From Bacteriovoracaceae bacterium (GTDB taxonomy: Bacteria; Bdellovibrionota; Bacteriovoracia; Bacteriovoracales; Bacteriovoracaceae), in the NCBI GenBank assembly GCA_025210745.1, contig JAOARC010000032.1, forward strand, positions 1 to 64,000: 64,000 bases of DNA, read 5' to 3'. A program made the position numbers and the translations under genes. The notes under the pieces are model-generated. The model searched no databases, was not told the DNA's origin, and saw only the letters and a list, made by a program, of their open reading frames with translations. Below, in pieces: positions 47,087 to 56,017 of this stretch. The first letter of the stretch is position 1, and the number at the start of each line of letters is the position of its first letter.

Positions 47087-47929
47087 ATGAACCCTTTAAT
47101 ACATGGGATTTTGGCATTTTCAATGTGGGGAGTTCTTCCTTTATATCTTAAGCAGATTGCAATCTATAATATTTTTGAAATAACTGCTTATAGAATAATC
47201 TTTTCATTATTAAGTATTCTTATACTATTTTCTTTTATCAAGAAAAATAGAGTTGGAAAGGTTCTTAGCTTAAGAAATATATTTAGCTCGTTTTTAATTG
47301 GTGTAAATTGGTTTCTCTTTGTTGTAGCAGTTGAGCAAGGAAGGATTATAGAAGCAAGTTTTGGATACTTTGGAGGTCCAATTATTAGTATTCTAATTGG
47401 GGCTTTCTACTTTAAAGAAAAAATAAGTAACCTAAAAAAAATAGCTGTTTTTATTGCGCTCATTTCAATCCTTATACAAAGTAGCGCTCTTAATACTTTC
47501 CCAACAATTGCCATCAGCCTTGCTATAACTTTTAGTTTATACGGAGCTATGAAAAAAACAAGTAAATTAGATTCTATTGTCTCTCTTTATTTTGAATCTC
47601 TTCTATTAACTGTTCCAGCTATTATATATTTACTTGTTACCAATAAGACGACATATGAGCATATCAATATTGCTAGCTTTAGTGACCATCTCTTTATTAT
47701 GGGTAGTGGGATTATGACAGTGGCTCCTCTTTATTTTTTTACAAAGGCAGCTAAAAAACTTGATCTTAATGTCTTAGGTTTTTTACAATATCTTGCTCCA
47801 AGTTTACAATTTCTCATAGGATACACTATATATAATGAGCCATTAAACAATGTAAGACTTTTGTCTTTTACACTTATATGGCTTGCATCGATCTTTATTA
47901 TTTTTGATTTAAAAAAGGTAAAAAAATGA
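47087..47929 (+). CDS. rarD: RarD-like EamA family transporter
   Basis: 280 residues, ten helices. Start MNPLIHGILAFSMWGVLPLYLKQ is characteristic of RarD; AYRIIFSLLSIL and FLQYLAPSLQFLIGY follow the family. RarD is a drug/metabolite exporter of unclear substrate. Starts on the base after the ABC gene stop; overlaps aroC by four bases. Confidence 0.85.
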   Translation: MNPLIHGILAFSMWGVLPLYLKQIAIYNIFEITAYRIIFSLLSILILFSFIKKNRVGKVLSLRNIFSSFLIGVNWFLFVVAVEQGRIIEASFGYFGGPIISILIGAFYFKEKISNLKKIAVFIALISILIQSSALNTFPTIAISLAITFSLYGAMKKTSKLDSIVSLYFESLLLTVPAIIYLLVTNKTTYEHINIASFSDHLFIMGSGIMTVAPLYFFTKAAKKLDLNVLGFLQYLAPSLQFLIGYTIYNEPLNNVRLLSFTLIWLASIFIIFDLKKVKK

Positions 47930-48924
47930 GAGGAAATACTTTTGGCAAACTTTTTTCGTTAACAACCTATGGAGAAAGTCATGGGCATTCAATGGGGGTC
48001 ATTATCGATGGGATGCTTCCAGGAATAGATATTGATTTAAAAGAACTTCAAGCCTTTGTTGATAAAAGAAGACCTGGAAAACTCAAAGTTTCAACTGATC
48101 GTAATGAAAAAGATCTTATATCTGTTAGCAGTGGTATTTTTGAAGGAAAAACTCTTGGTACTCCTATTCATGTCAGTATAGAAAATACAAATCAAAAAAG
48201 TGAAGACTATAAAGAGCTAAAAGAACAATATCGTCCAGGTCATGCAGACAAAACAACTTTAGATAAGTATGGTATCCGCGATCACAGAGGTGGTGGAAGA
48301 GCTTCAGGAAGAGAAACTGTTTGCCGTGTCATAGCTGGTTTTTTTGCAAAGAAAATAATTGATATTCCAATAACTTCTACAATAACCAGTATCGGAAAAT
48401 TTCAAACTAAAAACAGACAATTAAGTCCTAATAGTAACTTAGGAATAAGTATGGACTTTGATCATAAACAAATAGAAGACTATCTTTTAGATATGAAAAA
48501 AAATGGTCAAAGCTGTGGTGGTATTATTGATGTGAGCATTAAAAATACTCCAAAAGCTCTTGGGGAGCCATGTTTTGATAAGCTTAAAGCAGACCTTGCT
48601 AAAGCGATGCTAAGTATTGGCTCTTGTATTGGTTTTACAATTTGTGATGCAACGACAACAGTAAAAACTCTTGGGACTGATGTCAGTATTGATTCATCCT
48701 ATTTTGGTGGAATGGAAGGTGGTATTTCAAATGGAGAAGAAATTCACTTTAAGGTATATTTTAAACCTCCATCTACAGTTGGAGATAAAGCCAAAGAAGG
48801 AAGACACGATCCATGTATTTTACCTAGAGTAAGAATTGTAGTTGAATCAATGGCCTATATTGTTTTAGCTGATCATTTACTTAGACAAAGAGCTTACTTA
48901 GCTTCTAAAGACTTTCTTAAGTAA
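47926..48924 (+). CDS. aroC: chorismate synthase
   Basis: 332 residues. Converts EPSP to chorismate with reduced FMN. TYGESHGHSMGVIIDG, QYRPGHADKTTLDKYGIRDHRGGGRASGRET (written as adjacent motifs), SIGSCIGF and KPPSTVGDKAKEGRHDPC are all canonical. Slightly short of the E. coli enzyme (361). Its 3' end overlaps the opposite LtaS-like gene by 31 bases. Unusual place, at the end of a transporter run. Confidence 0.96.
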   Translation: MRGNTFGKLFSLTTYGESHGHSMGVIIDGMLPGIDIDLKELQAFVDKRRPGKLKVSTDRNEKDLISVSSGIFEGKTLGTPIHVSIENTNQKSEDYKELKEQYRPGHADKTTLDKYGIRDHRGGGRASGRETVCRVIAGFFAKKIIDIPITSTITSIGKFQTKNRQLSPNSNLGISMDFDHKQIEDYLLDMKKNGQSCGGIIDVSIKNTPKALGEPCFDKLKADLAKAMLSIGSCIGFTICDATTTVKTLGTDVSIDSSYFGGMEGGISNGEEIHFKVYFKPPSTVGDKAKEGRHDPCILPRVRIVVESMAYIVLADHLLRQRAYLASKDFLK

Positions 48925-50918
48925 TAATCAGAAACAGACATAATTGAGCGATATCTTACTTTTAAATCCTCCTTATCTTTTTCTAATCCAGGATAGCTTT
49001 TACTTTTCCAAGAATAAAACTTATCCCTATAAAAGCTTCCAAGGTTATCAGCTTGTACTGATTCATTTAAACCATTTGAATTCGTATCTGCAAATAAATC
49101 ATCACCAAAAGTTAAATAAGGCGTATTAGATAAAGTTAAATTATAAATTGTTGTCATAATATCTTCATGCCCACTTACTTTATATGCATCATATGAGCTT
49201 GGCTTTATCTCATTAGGTAAGTAAAAATAAAGAGGAACAGTATATTTAACAAAAGATTCCGATGTTTTATAATTTATTGATCCCCAAAAATTATGATCTC
49301 CTGTTACAGCGATAATAGTATTATCCTTAAATTTACTATCTTTAACCTTTTGAATAAACTGTGCTAATTTTTCATTAGCATAATTAAAAGCTTCAAACCT
49401 TCTTTTAAATAAATCCTCTTCTCTTTTAATTCTACCTTGTAACTTTTCTCCAGGAATAAGGGAAGGTAGCTCAAAATTCGTAGGAATTCTAAATGGCGGA
49501 TGATTTGTAGTACTAAGAGCTAAAATAAACTGAGGCTTTTCATGACTTAACTGATCAAATGCATAATTAAATATATACTCATCATATAAGCCCCACTCTG
49601 TTCCATCTTTTTTAGACAAATTATATTTCTTTTTTATTTTACCTTCACCGATAATATTATTAAAACCTTGGATTTTGGCATATGATCCTAGTTTTCTCCA
49701 AGAAAGCTTTCCTCCATAAAGATATGTTGACTCATATCCATGTTTTTGAAATGGAATATTCGAGCTAGAAGACAAGGGCAAATTCATATATTTACTCATA
49801 GAAAAATTCTTAGCTCCAGAACGAAATGGAAGATTTGTCATAATTGTAAGAATAGAGCCTATCGTCCCATTACTAGAAGAAACATTTTTCTTAAACAAGA
49901 TATCTTCTTTAAAATGCTTATTTAAACTACCCATAAAGTTAAAGTTCATATCATTATATTGCATCCAAAAAGCTCCAAAACTCTCCATGACAAATACAAC
50001 AACATTATATTTTTTGGATAATTCTTTTGTACTTGTTCTTCTTTCTAATAAAGAAATTAAATCTGAATCTTTTGTGTAGGAAACATCTAGTCCAAGATAA
50101 TCAGAAAAAGCCTTCTTATAGTCTTTTCCATAACCATATTTTTCAAGAGCATTATAATCTGCCCTATTATAGGTTCTTCTTTCTTTTATGGCCTTTTCAA
50201 GAGTTATTATTCCATTAACAGATAAAACATTTATAAATACATCATCTGAAAAATCAGAGTATTTAGGTGATAGGACATAGCTATTTAAGCCTCCTCTAGA
50301 ACCGATAACCACGATTATAAGAGGCAAAAGTGAAAAAGATAGATAAGATAAAGCTCCACCTTTAAAAAAACTTTTTTGTTTTCTATGAAGAGAATTAAAA
50401 GTAAATTTAGCAGGAAGCCAAAGAAGACCTAAGCACAATACAATTAATAATCCAAACCAAAATACAGGATAGTTATCAATAACTGAATCAATAACGGCCT
50501 TAGTATCATCTTCAACTAAACCAAAGAATAATGGATTAAGATGATCTCCAAAATAAGAATAAAAACCAAAATCAGCACCTAAAAGGACAACAATTACAAG
50601 AGTAAAAAAGTAAAAATAGGTTTTCTTCAACTTTAAAGAAAAGTTATATAATGCCAATGATCTAAAAGGGCTACATATAATACTAAGCAAGATTGGAAAA
50701 ACAAAAATATAACTTAAAATCATTAAATCATATCTGAATCCTACAAAAAATGCTTGAGCTAAATGAGTAATATGTGTTGATAAAAGAGACATCTCTCCAT
50801 AGTAAATAAAGAAAGCTAGTCTAAAAGAGCTCATAACTAAAGTTAAGAATAATCCATATTGAAGATACTTCTTCATAGACGTAAACAAGAAATCTGTAGC
50901 ACTTAAATTATGTCGCAT
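48894..50918 (-). CDS. LtaS/OpgB-type phosphoglycerol transferase (membrane sulfatase fold)
   Basis: 674 residues. About five N-terminal helices (to ~residue 200), then an alkaline-phosphatase-like domain: VVFVMESFGAFWM (metal), KNVSSSNGTIGSI (catalytic threonine region), GTEWGLYDEYIF and AVTGDHNFWG (metal Asp-His). Typically moves phosphoglycerol or phosphoethanolamine onto glycans or lipids. Start uncertain: MRHNL (50918) or ATG 50876; neither has a good ribosome site. Confidence 0.78.
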   Translation of the reverse strand: MRHNLSATDFLFTSMKKYLQYGLFLTLVMSSFRLAFFIYYGEMSLLSTHITHLAQAFFVGFRYDLMILSYIFVFPILLSIICSPFRSLALYNFSLKLKKTYFYFFTLVIVVLLGADFGFYSYFGDHLNPLFFGLVEDDTKAVIDSVIDNYPVFWFGLLIVLCLGLLWLPAKFTFNSLHRKQKSFFKGGALSYLSFSLLPLIIVVIGSRGGLNSYVLSPKYSDFSDDVFINVLSVNGIITLEKAIKERRTYNRADYNALEKYGYGKDYKKAFSDYLGLDVSYTKDSDLISLLERRTSTKELSKKYNVVVFVMESFGAFWMQYNDMNFNFMGSLNKHFKEDILFKKNVSSSNGTIGSILTIMTNLPFRSGAKNFSMSKYMNLPLSSSSNIPFQKHGYESTYLYGGKLSWRKLGSYAKIQGFNNIIGEGKIKKKYNLSKKDGTEWGLYDEYIFNYAFDQLSHEKPQFILALSTTNHPPFRIPTNFELPSLIPGEKLQGRIKREEDLFKRRFEAFNYANEKLAQFIQKVKDSKFKDNTIIAVTGDHNFWGSINYKTSESFVKYTVPLYFYLPNEIKPSSYDAYKVSGHEDIMTTIYNLTLSNTPYLTFGDDLFADTNSNGLNESVQADNLGSFYRDKFYSWKSKSYPGLEKDKEDLKVRYRSIMSVSDYYLRKSLEAK

Positions 50919-50925
50919 AAAATAT

Positions 50926-50948
50926 AAAAAGGCTCCGACTAAGGAGCC
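50926..50948 (-). terminator. Rho-independent terminator after the protease gene
   Basis: On the minus strand, stem GGCTCC (50943-50948 complement) / GGAGCC with loop TTAGTC, then T run (complement of 50926-50930). Ends transcripts of the 50974 protease gene before the LtaS-like gene. Confidence 0.85.
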
Positions 50949-50973
50949 CTAGGTTATTTAATATTAATTTTAT

Positions 50974-52227
50974 TTATAATGTATCTGTAACTAAATCACC
51001 AGAATTAATTGGATCAAGCCATTTTTTTAAAGATGTAGAATCAGTACCATCTCCTTCCCATGATGTGTAAAGCCTACCATACCAATCTGCTGTCTGACTT
51101 GAACATGAAGCATAACCACCATGAAGTTGCCCTATAACTCTATGACTTTCATTAAACAATGGTGACCCTGATGAACCAGGCTCAGTTGTCCCAACATCCC
51201 AGTCAGCAACCTTTACATGTGTACCATCTCCAGGAATATCATTTTCACCATAAGATGTTACCGTTGTCCCATCATATTCATAACTAATAGACTTTTCATC
51301 AGTACTTGGATGATGAATAGCAACGGCAGTCTTAGCATCTTCTCCAGACCTATCCCATCCAGCATACTGAACATTAAAAGCCGGCTGTGGTTTAGTTACC
51401 AGTTCCACCAAAGTAAAATCTGACTTATGACTAGAAGCTAAAAACTTAGCTCCAGTTGTATACTGACTAAGTTGTCCATCTCTATCTCCGCCACAAGAAG
51501 ATGTTTGATAGTTCCAATAGGCAACTAAAGAATCAGCATTCCAACTTCTAATACCACAATGAGCTGCCGTCATAAATAATGGCTTTCTATCTTTAGCCGT
51601 ATTATTAACCATAAATCCAGTACAGAAAGTTGATCCTCCAGTCGAAATAACAGCAACAGAATTAACTTCATTTTCCCACCCAACGCTTTCACTACAAGCG
51701 ACATCAACATTACAAGATCCAGACTTAGTATTTAACTTTTGAGAAAATGTTCTAAACCCCTGATTGATCCTATGTAAAATAAAGAAATTTTCATTTAACT
51801 CCTCAACAGGTGCACTAAACTCGACACTTAACTCATCTGTCATAAAAATAGGAGACCATAACTTAGATAATTTAATATCATTTTGAGTAAATGTTTCTAT
51901 TCTTGTATCTATTTTTGAAGAAAATATGGCCAAAGTTGCATTTTTTGATAATTTAATATCTTTAAATGCAATATTTAAAGAAACAGAGTTTTTTGACTCA
52001 ATTTTATGCGACCAAACAGCTCTTCCATTTTTTATTGTAAAATTAGTTTTTTTAAATGGATTAATGCGAACTTTATTTACAACTGCAAATCTTGGAGCAA
52101 CTCCCTTTTTTGCTCTTTTAATCTCTTTAGTAAATTCTTTGTAAACATCAACTGGCTTTAGTTTTGTAACTGATGCAGATGCCGCTCCCATAGCAATCAC
52201 TGCCGACAGTATTAAAGAAACTTTCAA
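50974..52227 (-). CDS. secreted lysyl-endopeptidase-like serine protease (S1 family)
   Basis: 417 residues. TTG start with AGGAGG six bases upstream and signal peptide (KVSLILSAVIAMGAASA); the open frame extends 63 codons further upstream, but this start is far better. After a beta-rich propeptide (to ~residue 170) the catalytic domain carries the triad: His223 in FMTAAHCG, Asp270 in KSDFTLVEL, and Ser353 in EPGSSGSPLF. Overall closest in memory to Lys-C type (Achromobacter protease I) enzymes. Likely exported and self-processed. Followed by a strong terminator. Confidence 0.85.
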   Translation of the reverse strand: MKVSLILSAVIAMGAASASVTKLKPVDVYKEFTKEIKRAKKGVAPRFAVVNKVRINPFKKTNFTIKNGRAVWSHKIESKNSVSLNIAFKDIKLSKNATLAIFSSKIDTRIETFTQNDIKLSKLWSPIFMTDELSVEFSAPVEELNENFFILHRINQGFRTFSQKLNTKSGSCNVDVACSESVGWENEVNSVAVISTGGSTFCTGFMVNNTAKDRKPLFMTAAHCGIRSWNADSLVAYWNYQTSSCGGDRDGQLSQYTTGAKFLASSHKSDFTLVELVTKPQPAFNVQYAGWDRSGEDAKTAVAIHHPSTDEKSISYEYDGTTVTSYGENDIPGDGTHVKVADWDVGTTEPGSSGSPLFNESHRVIGQLHGGYASCSSQTADWYGRLYTSWEGDGTDSTSLKKWLDPINSGDLVTDTL

Positions 52228-52440
52228 ATTAAACCTCCTGTTGCATTTGAAAATAAATGTATAGGATCTATTATAACCTCTTAATAAATTTAAAGTGATA
52301 TTGTTAGAAGATGTTAGAAAACAATAATAAGTAAAAAGATCAGCTTTATAGCCCAAGTTTTTAAATTCTTCACAATATTTAATCTTAGAATTCGATAAAT
52401 CTACTAATTCATTCAAACAAAAACTTAAGGAGACTAAAAA

Positions 52441-53841
52441 ATGTTTAAAAAGAACTATAATAGTAAGCTATTACTTTTATCAGTAGGATTAAGCTTCATC
52501 GTATCATGTAATTCAGGAGGATCTGGTTCAAACTTAGCAACACAAAATAAAAGAGTTGCTGCTACTTGCTCAACTCAATCTTCAACTATTAACGGAACGA
52601 TTGATACATCTTTTGCTTCTTCAGGAGTTGCAAGTTTTAGTGAACCATCACCCTATAATTTTGCCGAAGTTCTTCAAATAGAAACCCTAAGAGACTGTAG
52701 CGGGTATTTAGCTTATTATGCTAGCTACGACAATATTTCTGGTTCAAATGGTAGACTAATTAAGTTTGATAATACAGGAACAGTAGATACAAACTTTGGA
52801 ACAAATGGTGTTCTAAAAATTTATAATACAGAAAACTCTGCTAATGCTTATTTTGGATATGCTCTTACCTCTGATGGATTTGGAGATATTTATCTTGCAG
52901 GTAAAAATGCAAGTGCTAGCAACTCACTTATCTTAATGAAATTTAAAGCAGATGGATCTACTGATTCTAGTTTTGGAACTAATGGAAAATTATCTCTTGG
53001 AGATATAGGTGTTAGTGGGCAGGATGAAACTCCAACCTCAATCCAAGTTTTTGACTCAGGAGAACTTTATGTATCAGGAAGAAGTGGAGAAACAACCTCT
53101 GCTGCCGCATGGATTTTAAAACTTAATAGCAATGGAGATATCGATAGTACATTTGGCTCTTCTGGAGTTAGCGTAATTGATACTGCTTCTACCTATGACA
53201 ATATTTCTAAAATAAAAGTGTTAAATGATTTTTCAATACTAGCTTTTGGCCAGACAGATAGTTCTGGCGATCATATTCCATTCATTATAAAATTATTATC
53301 AAATGGATCTTTAGATAGCTCATTTGCAACATCTGGTAGATTTAATTTTTCCCAAACTATTTCATCTCAAACAAGCCTTAATGCTCAAGACTTTACAACT
53401 GATAGTCTAGGAAATATTTATGCAGCAGGGACAAACAGATCTGGAAGTCCTTCTGTATCTTATATTTTTAAATTAAATGCCAATGGTGTACTTGATACTG
53501 GTTTTAATACAAGTGGCTTTATCGAGATTCTGAATCATCACCACAGTGCTTTTCACAACAGAGTTCGTTCATTAGTCATTGATAGAAATGACGAATTATT
53601 CGCTGCTTTTGAACAACCGGGTGGAGCAAATGGGTATGATTACGCTATTAGTAAATTTCTTACATCAGATGGATCTCTTGATACAACTTTTGCAACAAGT
53701 GGTCGATTTTCTTTTGACTCTGGAGTTGGATCTGATAATCGAGATTACACAAGAATTATGGGCTTAGATTTTAATAATAAACTTATGTTAGCTGGGCCAT
53801 CTGATCAATATAAAATTGGAACAATCATACGTGTTGACTAA
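52441..53841 (+). CDS. lipoprotein with delta-60 beta-propeller repeats
   Basis: 466 residues. Lipobox LSFIVSCNSGG. At least seven copies of the delta-60 repeat, seen as GTIDTSFASSGV, GTVDTNFGTNGV, GSTDSSFGTNGK, GDIDSTFGSSGV, GSLDSSFATSGR, GVLDTGFNTSGF and GSLDTTFATSGR, spaced ~50-65 residues. Such repeats build a beta propeller at the cell surface. Ribosome site AAGGAGA. Divergent from the protease gene; the 213-base gap between them holds both promoters but no clear signature that I can name. Confidence 0.85.
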   Translation: MFKKNYNSKLLLLSVGLSFIVSCNSGGSGSNLATQNKRVAATCSTQSSTINGTIDTSFASSGVASFSEPSPYNFAEVLQIETLRDCSGYLAYYASYDNISGSNGRLIKFDNTGTVDTNFGTNGVLKIYNTENSANAYFGYALTSDGFGDIYLAGKNASASNSLILMKFKADGSTDSSFGTNGKLSLGDIGVSGQDETPTSIQVFDSGELYVSGRSGETTSAAAWILKLNSNGDIDSTFGSSGVSVIDTASTYDNISKIKVLNDFSILAFGQTDSSGDHIPFIIKLLSNGSLDSSFATSGRFNFSQTISSQTSLNAQDFTTDSLGNIYAAGTNRSGSPSVSYIFKLNANGVLDTGFNTSGFIEILNHHHSAFHNRVRSLVIDRNDELFAAFEQPGGANGYDYAISKFLTSDGSLDTTFATSGRFSFDSGVGSDNRDYTRIMGLDFNNKLMLAGPSDQYKIGTIIRVD

Positions 53842-53853
53842 TTTATAATATAC

Positions 53854-55212
53854 TCAAATATAAAGCAAGATCTCAAATACAGTCCCACTTATTTGGGGTC
53901 TTGTTTTTAAAAGACTTATAGAACCACTACACCTTAATAAAATCTCTCGAACGATACTTAAACCAAGTCCCTGTCCTTCTAGAAAATAAGAACTATACGG
54001 ATCAAAAAGAAACTGCTTTTCTTTTTCGCTTATACCTTTTCCTGAATCAAAAAAATGTATTTGTATCACCTTATCACTTTTATGAACACGAACCTCTATC
54101 TTGTTTGTCTTAGCTACCGATAATGCTTTTAATGAATTATCAAATAAATTACTAAATAATACCAAAGCTGAAGAATAACTCATTGGTAATTCAATAGGCT
54201 CTTTTGAATAAGAAAAAATAATATCAAAGCATTCAATTTCTTTAAAAAAAACTTTTTCGATATTCTGCAAAATCTCAACAAGATTACTTTTTTCTTCAGA
54301 GACTTCACTTTCTTGTTCTGAATATAAATCAAGAACACTATCACAATAAGCAAGTGCTTCTTTTAACTCCTGCGTTTTTTCTGAAGCCGCAGCATGAACT
54401 TTTCTCATGGCATGTCTCATATCATGAGAAACCATTGTAGCCATGATTTCTTTTCGAGACTTACTAATTTTTTTCTTTAACCTTTCAATAACTTTCTTCT
54501 CATTTTTAGCATTTAAATTATATAAAGAACTATTAAAACGAAAAGATTCAAATACAAAACCTAAAAAACCAAGAGGCACAAGATAGCTCATATAACCGGA
54601 GCTTAAAAAAACATCATTAATAATAGTGAAAAAAGAAATAATAACACCAATAATTAATAAATAATTTTTCTTTTTCATTTTTAAAAGTAAAACCAATACA
54701 ATCGTATTGCTAACAAAAGAAAAAGTTCCTGTTAGAGCGAGAATAAAAAGTGTTATTATCGATGGATACCATACGTCCCATTTCCCAGTAGAAAAAGTAC
54801 TTGCAACAGCCTGATCCCTTAATTGATATATCGTACTTAGATCTTGAAAAATAAGAGGTATAGAAAAATAAAGAACTATAAGTAAAACCCAAGTTTTCCA
54901 AAAAAGCTCTAACTTTCTTAACAACCAATCTTTTTCTAAATCAATTGTAAACCTTATGGAACTAATATAAAAAACGTATGAAAGACTTGCAGACGACAAC
55001 AAAGAAGGAAAGATGAAAAAGAGTTTTGAAGGCGTATATCCCCTATAGGATAATAATAAAGTAAATATACAGTAACATGATGAAAAAAAAGCGAGATAAA
55101 TATAACTTTTTATCAGCTTTTCTTTAAGCTTAGCATAAAAAAAGAAAGAACTAATTAATAAATAAACATATATTCCAACAGAGAAAAAGAGAAGACCATA
55201 CCATATATTCAT
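53854..55212 (-). CDS. membrane sensor histidine kinase
   Basis: 452 residues. N-terminal ~225 residues contain about seven helices and no recognisable sensory domain. A coiled linker follows, then MVSHDMRHAMRKVHA (phospho-acceptor His, near residue 263) and the ATPase: N-box FSNLFDNSLKAL, G1 FFDSGKGISEKE, G2 GQGLGLSIVREI. Divergent from two response regulators, its probable partners. Its end lies 12 bases from the end of the lipoprotein gene. Confidence 0.85.
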   Translation of the reverse strand: MNIWYGLLFFSVGIYVYLLISSFFFYAKLKEKLIKSYIYLAFFSSCYCIFTLLLSYRGYTPSKLFFIFPSLLSSASLSYVFYISSIRFTIDLEKDWLLRKLELFWKTWVLLIVLYFSIPLIFQDLSTIYQLRDQAVASTFSTGKWDVWYPSIITLFILALTGTFSFVSNTIVLVLLLKMKKKNYLLIIGVIISFFTIINDVFLSSGYMSYLVPLGFLGFVFESFRFNSSLYNLNAKNEKKVIERLKKKISKSRKEIMATMVSHDMRHAMRKVHAAASEKTQELKEALAYCDSVLDLYSEQESEVSEEKSNLVEILQNIEKVFFKEIECFDIIFSYSKEPIELPMSYSSALVLFSNLFDNSLKALSVAKTNKIEVRVHKSDKVIQIHFFDSGKGISEKEKQFLFDPYSSYFLEGQGLGLSIVREILLRCSGSISLLKTRPQISGTVFEILLYI

Positions 55213-55255
55213 GAAAATCTATTATTGCCTTTTTAAATCAATCTGTAAAAATCTA

Positions 55256-55284
55256 TTGCCTATAGCTAACTTCATCCTCATAAT
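55256..55284 (+). promoter_or_regulatory. promoter of the first response-regulator gene, leaderless
   Basis: TTGCCT (55256-55261), 17-base spacer, CATAAT (55279-55284). The start point would fall on the ATG at 55291. An AAAATCTATT...GCCT stretch including this -35 is repeated 33 bases upstream (55214-55230), a possible regulator site. Confidence 0.55.
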
Positions 55285-55290
55285 ACTTTT

Positions 55291-55950
55291 ATGGAAAAAA
55301 TCGCGATCATAGATGACTCTCATCATTTTTTAGAACAAACAAAGCAATCATTAAATAATTTTGAAATTAGAGCTTTCAGCTGTCCAAACACTTTTCTTAA
55401 TTATTTTCAAGAAAACTCTAAGCTAGATGGAATTCTTATCGATTTAAAAATGCCGCAACATGATGGCTTTTCTTTATTTAGACAAATTCAAACCTTAAAA
55501 GATAATATTCCTCCTTGTTTTATTATATCAGAGACAAATTCTAGCCAATATCGAGTTTCAGCTTTAAAAATTGGCTTTGATGATTATTTTCATAAAAAAA
55601 TGAGCTGGGAAGAAATATCTCTACGCATAAAAAAAGCTCTCATAAGTAGATCAGATCTGATTCAAAGTTTATATTTTCAAGGTCTATCAATTTTCCCTAA
55701 CCTCGATTGCCAACTTAACGGTCAAAATTTAAAAATAACAAAAAAAGAATTTATTATATTAAAATCATTAATTTCATCACAAAATCATTATATTCCACGA
55801 AAAGTTTTAATGAAGTTAATTTGGAAAAATAAGACTATATCACCTAAAACTCTTAATTCTCATATATGTAATCTTAATATCAAATTAATATCCTGGGAAT
55901 ATTCAATAAAAGTAACGAAAAATTCTAATGTTACTCTTGGCCTAAAATAA
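55291..55950 (+). CDS. OmpR-type response regulator (intact receiver)
   Basis: 219 residues. Receiver with acid pair Asp8-Asp9, phospho-acceptor Asp51 (ILIDLKMP), Ser80 (FIISETN) and Lys102/103. The C-terminal ~90 residues form a winged helix (ITKKEFIILKSL, SPKTLNSHICNLNIKL). Paralogue of the next gene, aligned without gaps over much of the length; the two also share near-identical DNA near the 3' end. Likely partner of the kinase at 53854. No ribosome site; start falls at the predicted transcription start. Confidence 0.85.
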   Translation: MEKIAIIDDSHHFLEQTKQSLNNFEIRAFSCPNTFLNYFQENSKLDGILIDLKMPQHDGFSLFRQIQTLKDNIPPCFIISETNSSQYRVSALKIGFDDYFHKKMSWEEISLRIKKALISRSDLIQSLYFQGLSIFPNLDCQLNGQNLKITKKEFIILKSLISSQNHYIPRKVLMKLIWKNKTISPKTLNSHICNLNIKLISWEYSIKVTKNSNVTLGLK

Positions 55951-55958
55951 CCATTTTG

Positions 55959-55978
55959 TTTTTACTCTAGAGTAAAAA
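55959..55978. repeat. 20-bp perfect palindrome between the regulators
   Basis: Two 10-base arms TTTTTACTCT and AGAGTAAAAA, no spacer. Lies just downstream of the first regulator and four bases before the -35 of the second regulator's promoter. No T run follows on the plus strand, so an operator is more likely than a terminator. Confidence 0.5.
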
Positions 55979-55982
55979 AATC

Positions 55983-56011
55983 TTGCCTTACCCGACAAGG
56001 TATACAACAAT
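55983..56011 (+). promoter_or_regulatory. promoter of the second response-regulator gene, leaderless
   Basis: TTGCCT (55983-55988), 17-base spacer, AACAAT (56006-56011). The start point falls at the ATG (56018). Same -35 and spacing as the first regulator's promoter. Confidence 0.5.
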
Positions 56012-56017
56012 GTATAT

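Noticed and set aside
52300..52330. ATTGTT...AACAAT repeat in the protease/lipoprotein gap
   Set aside because: Six-base arms with a long spacer; not distinguishable from chance.
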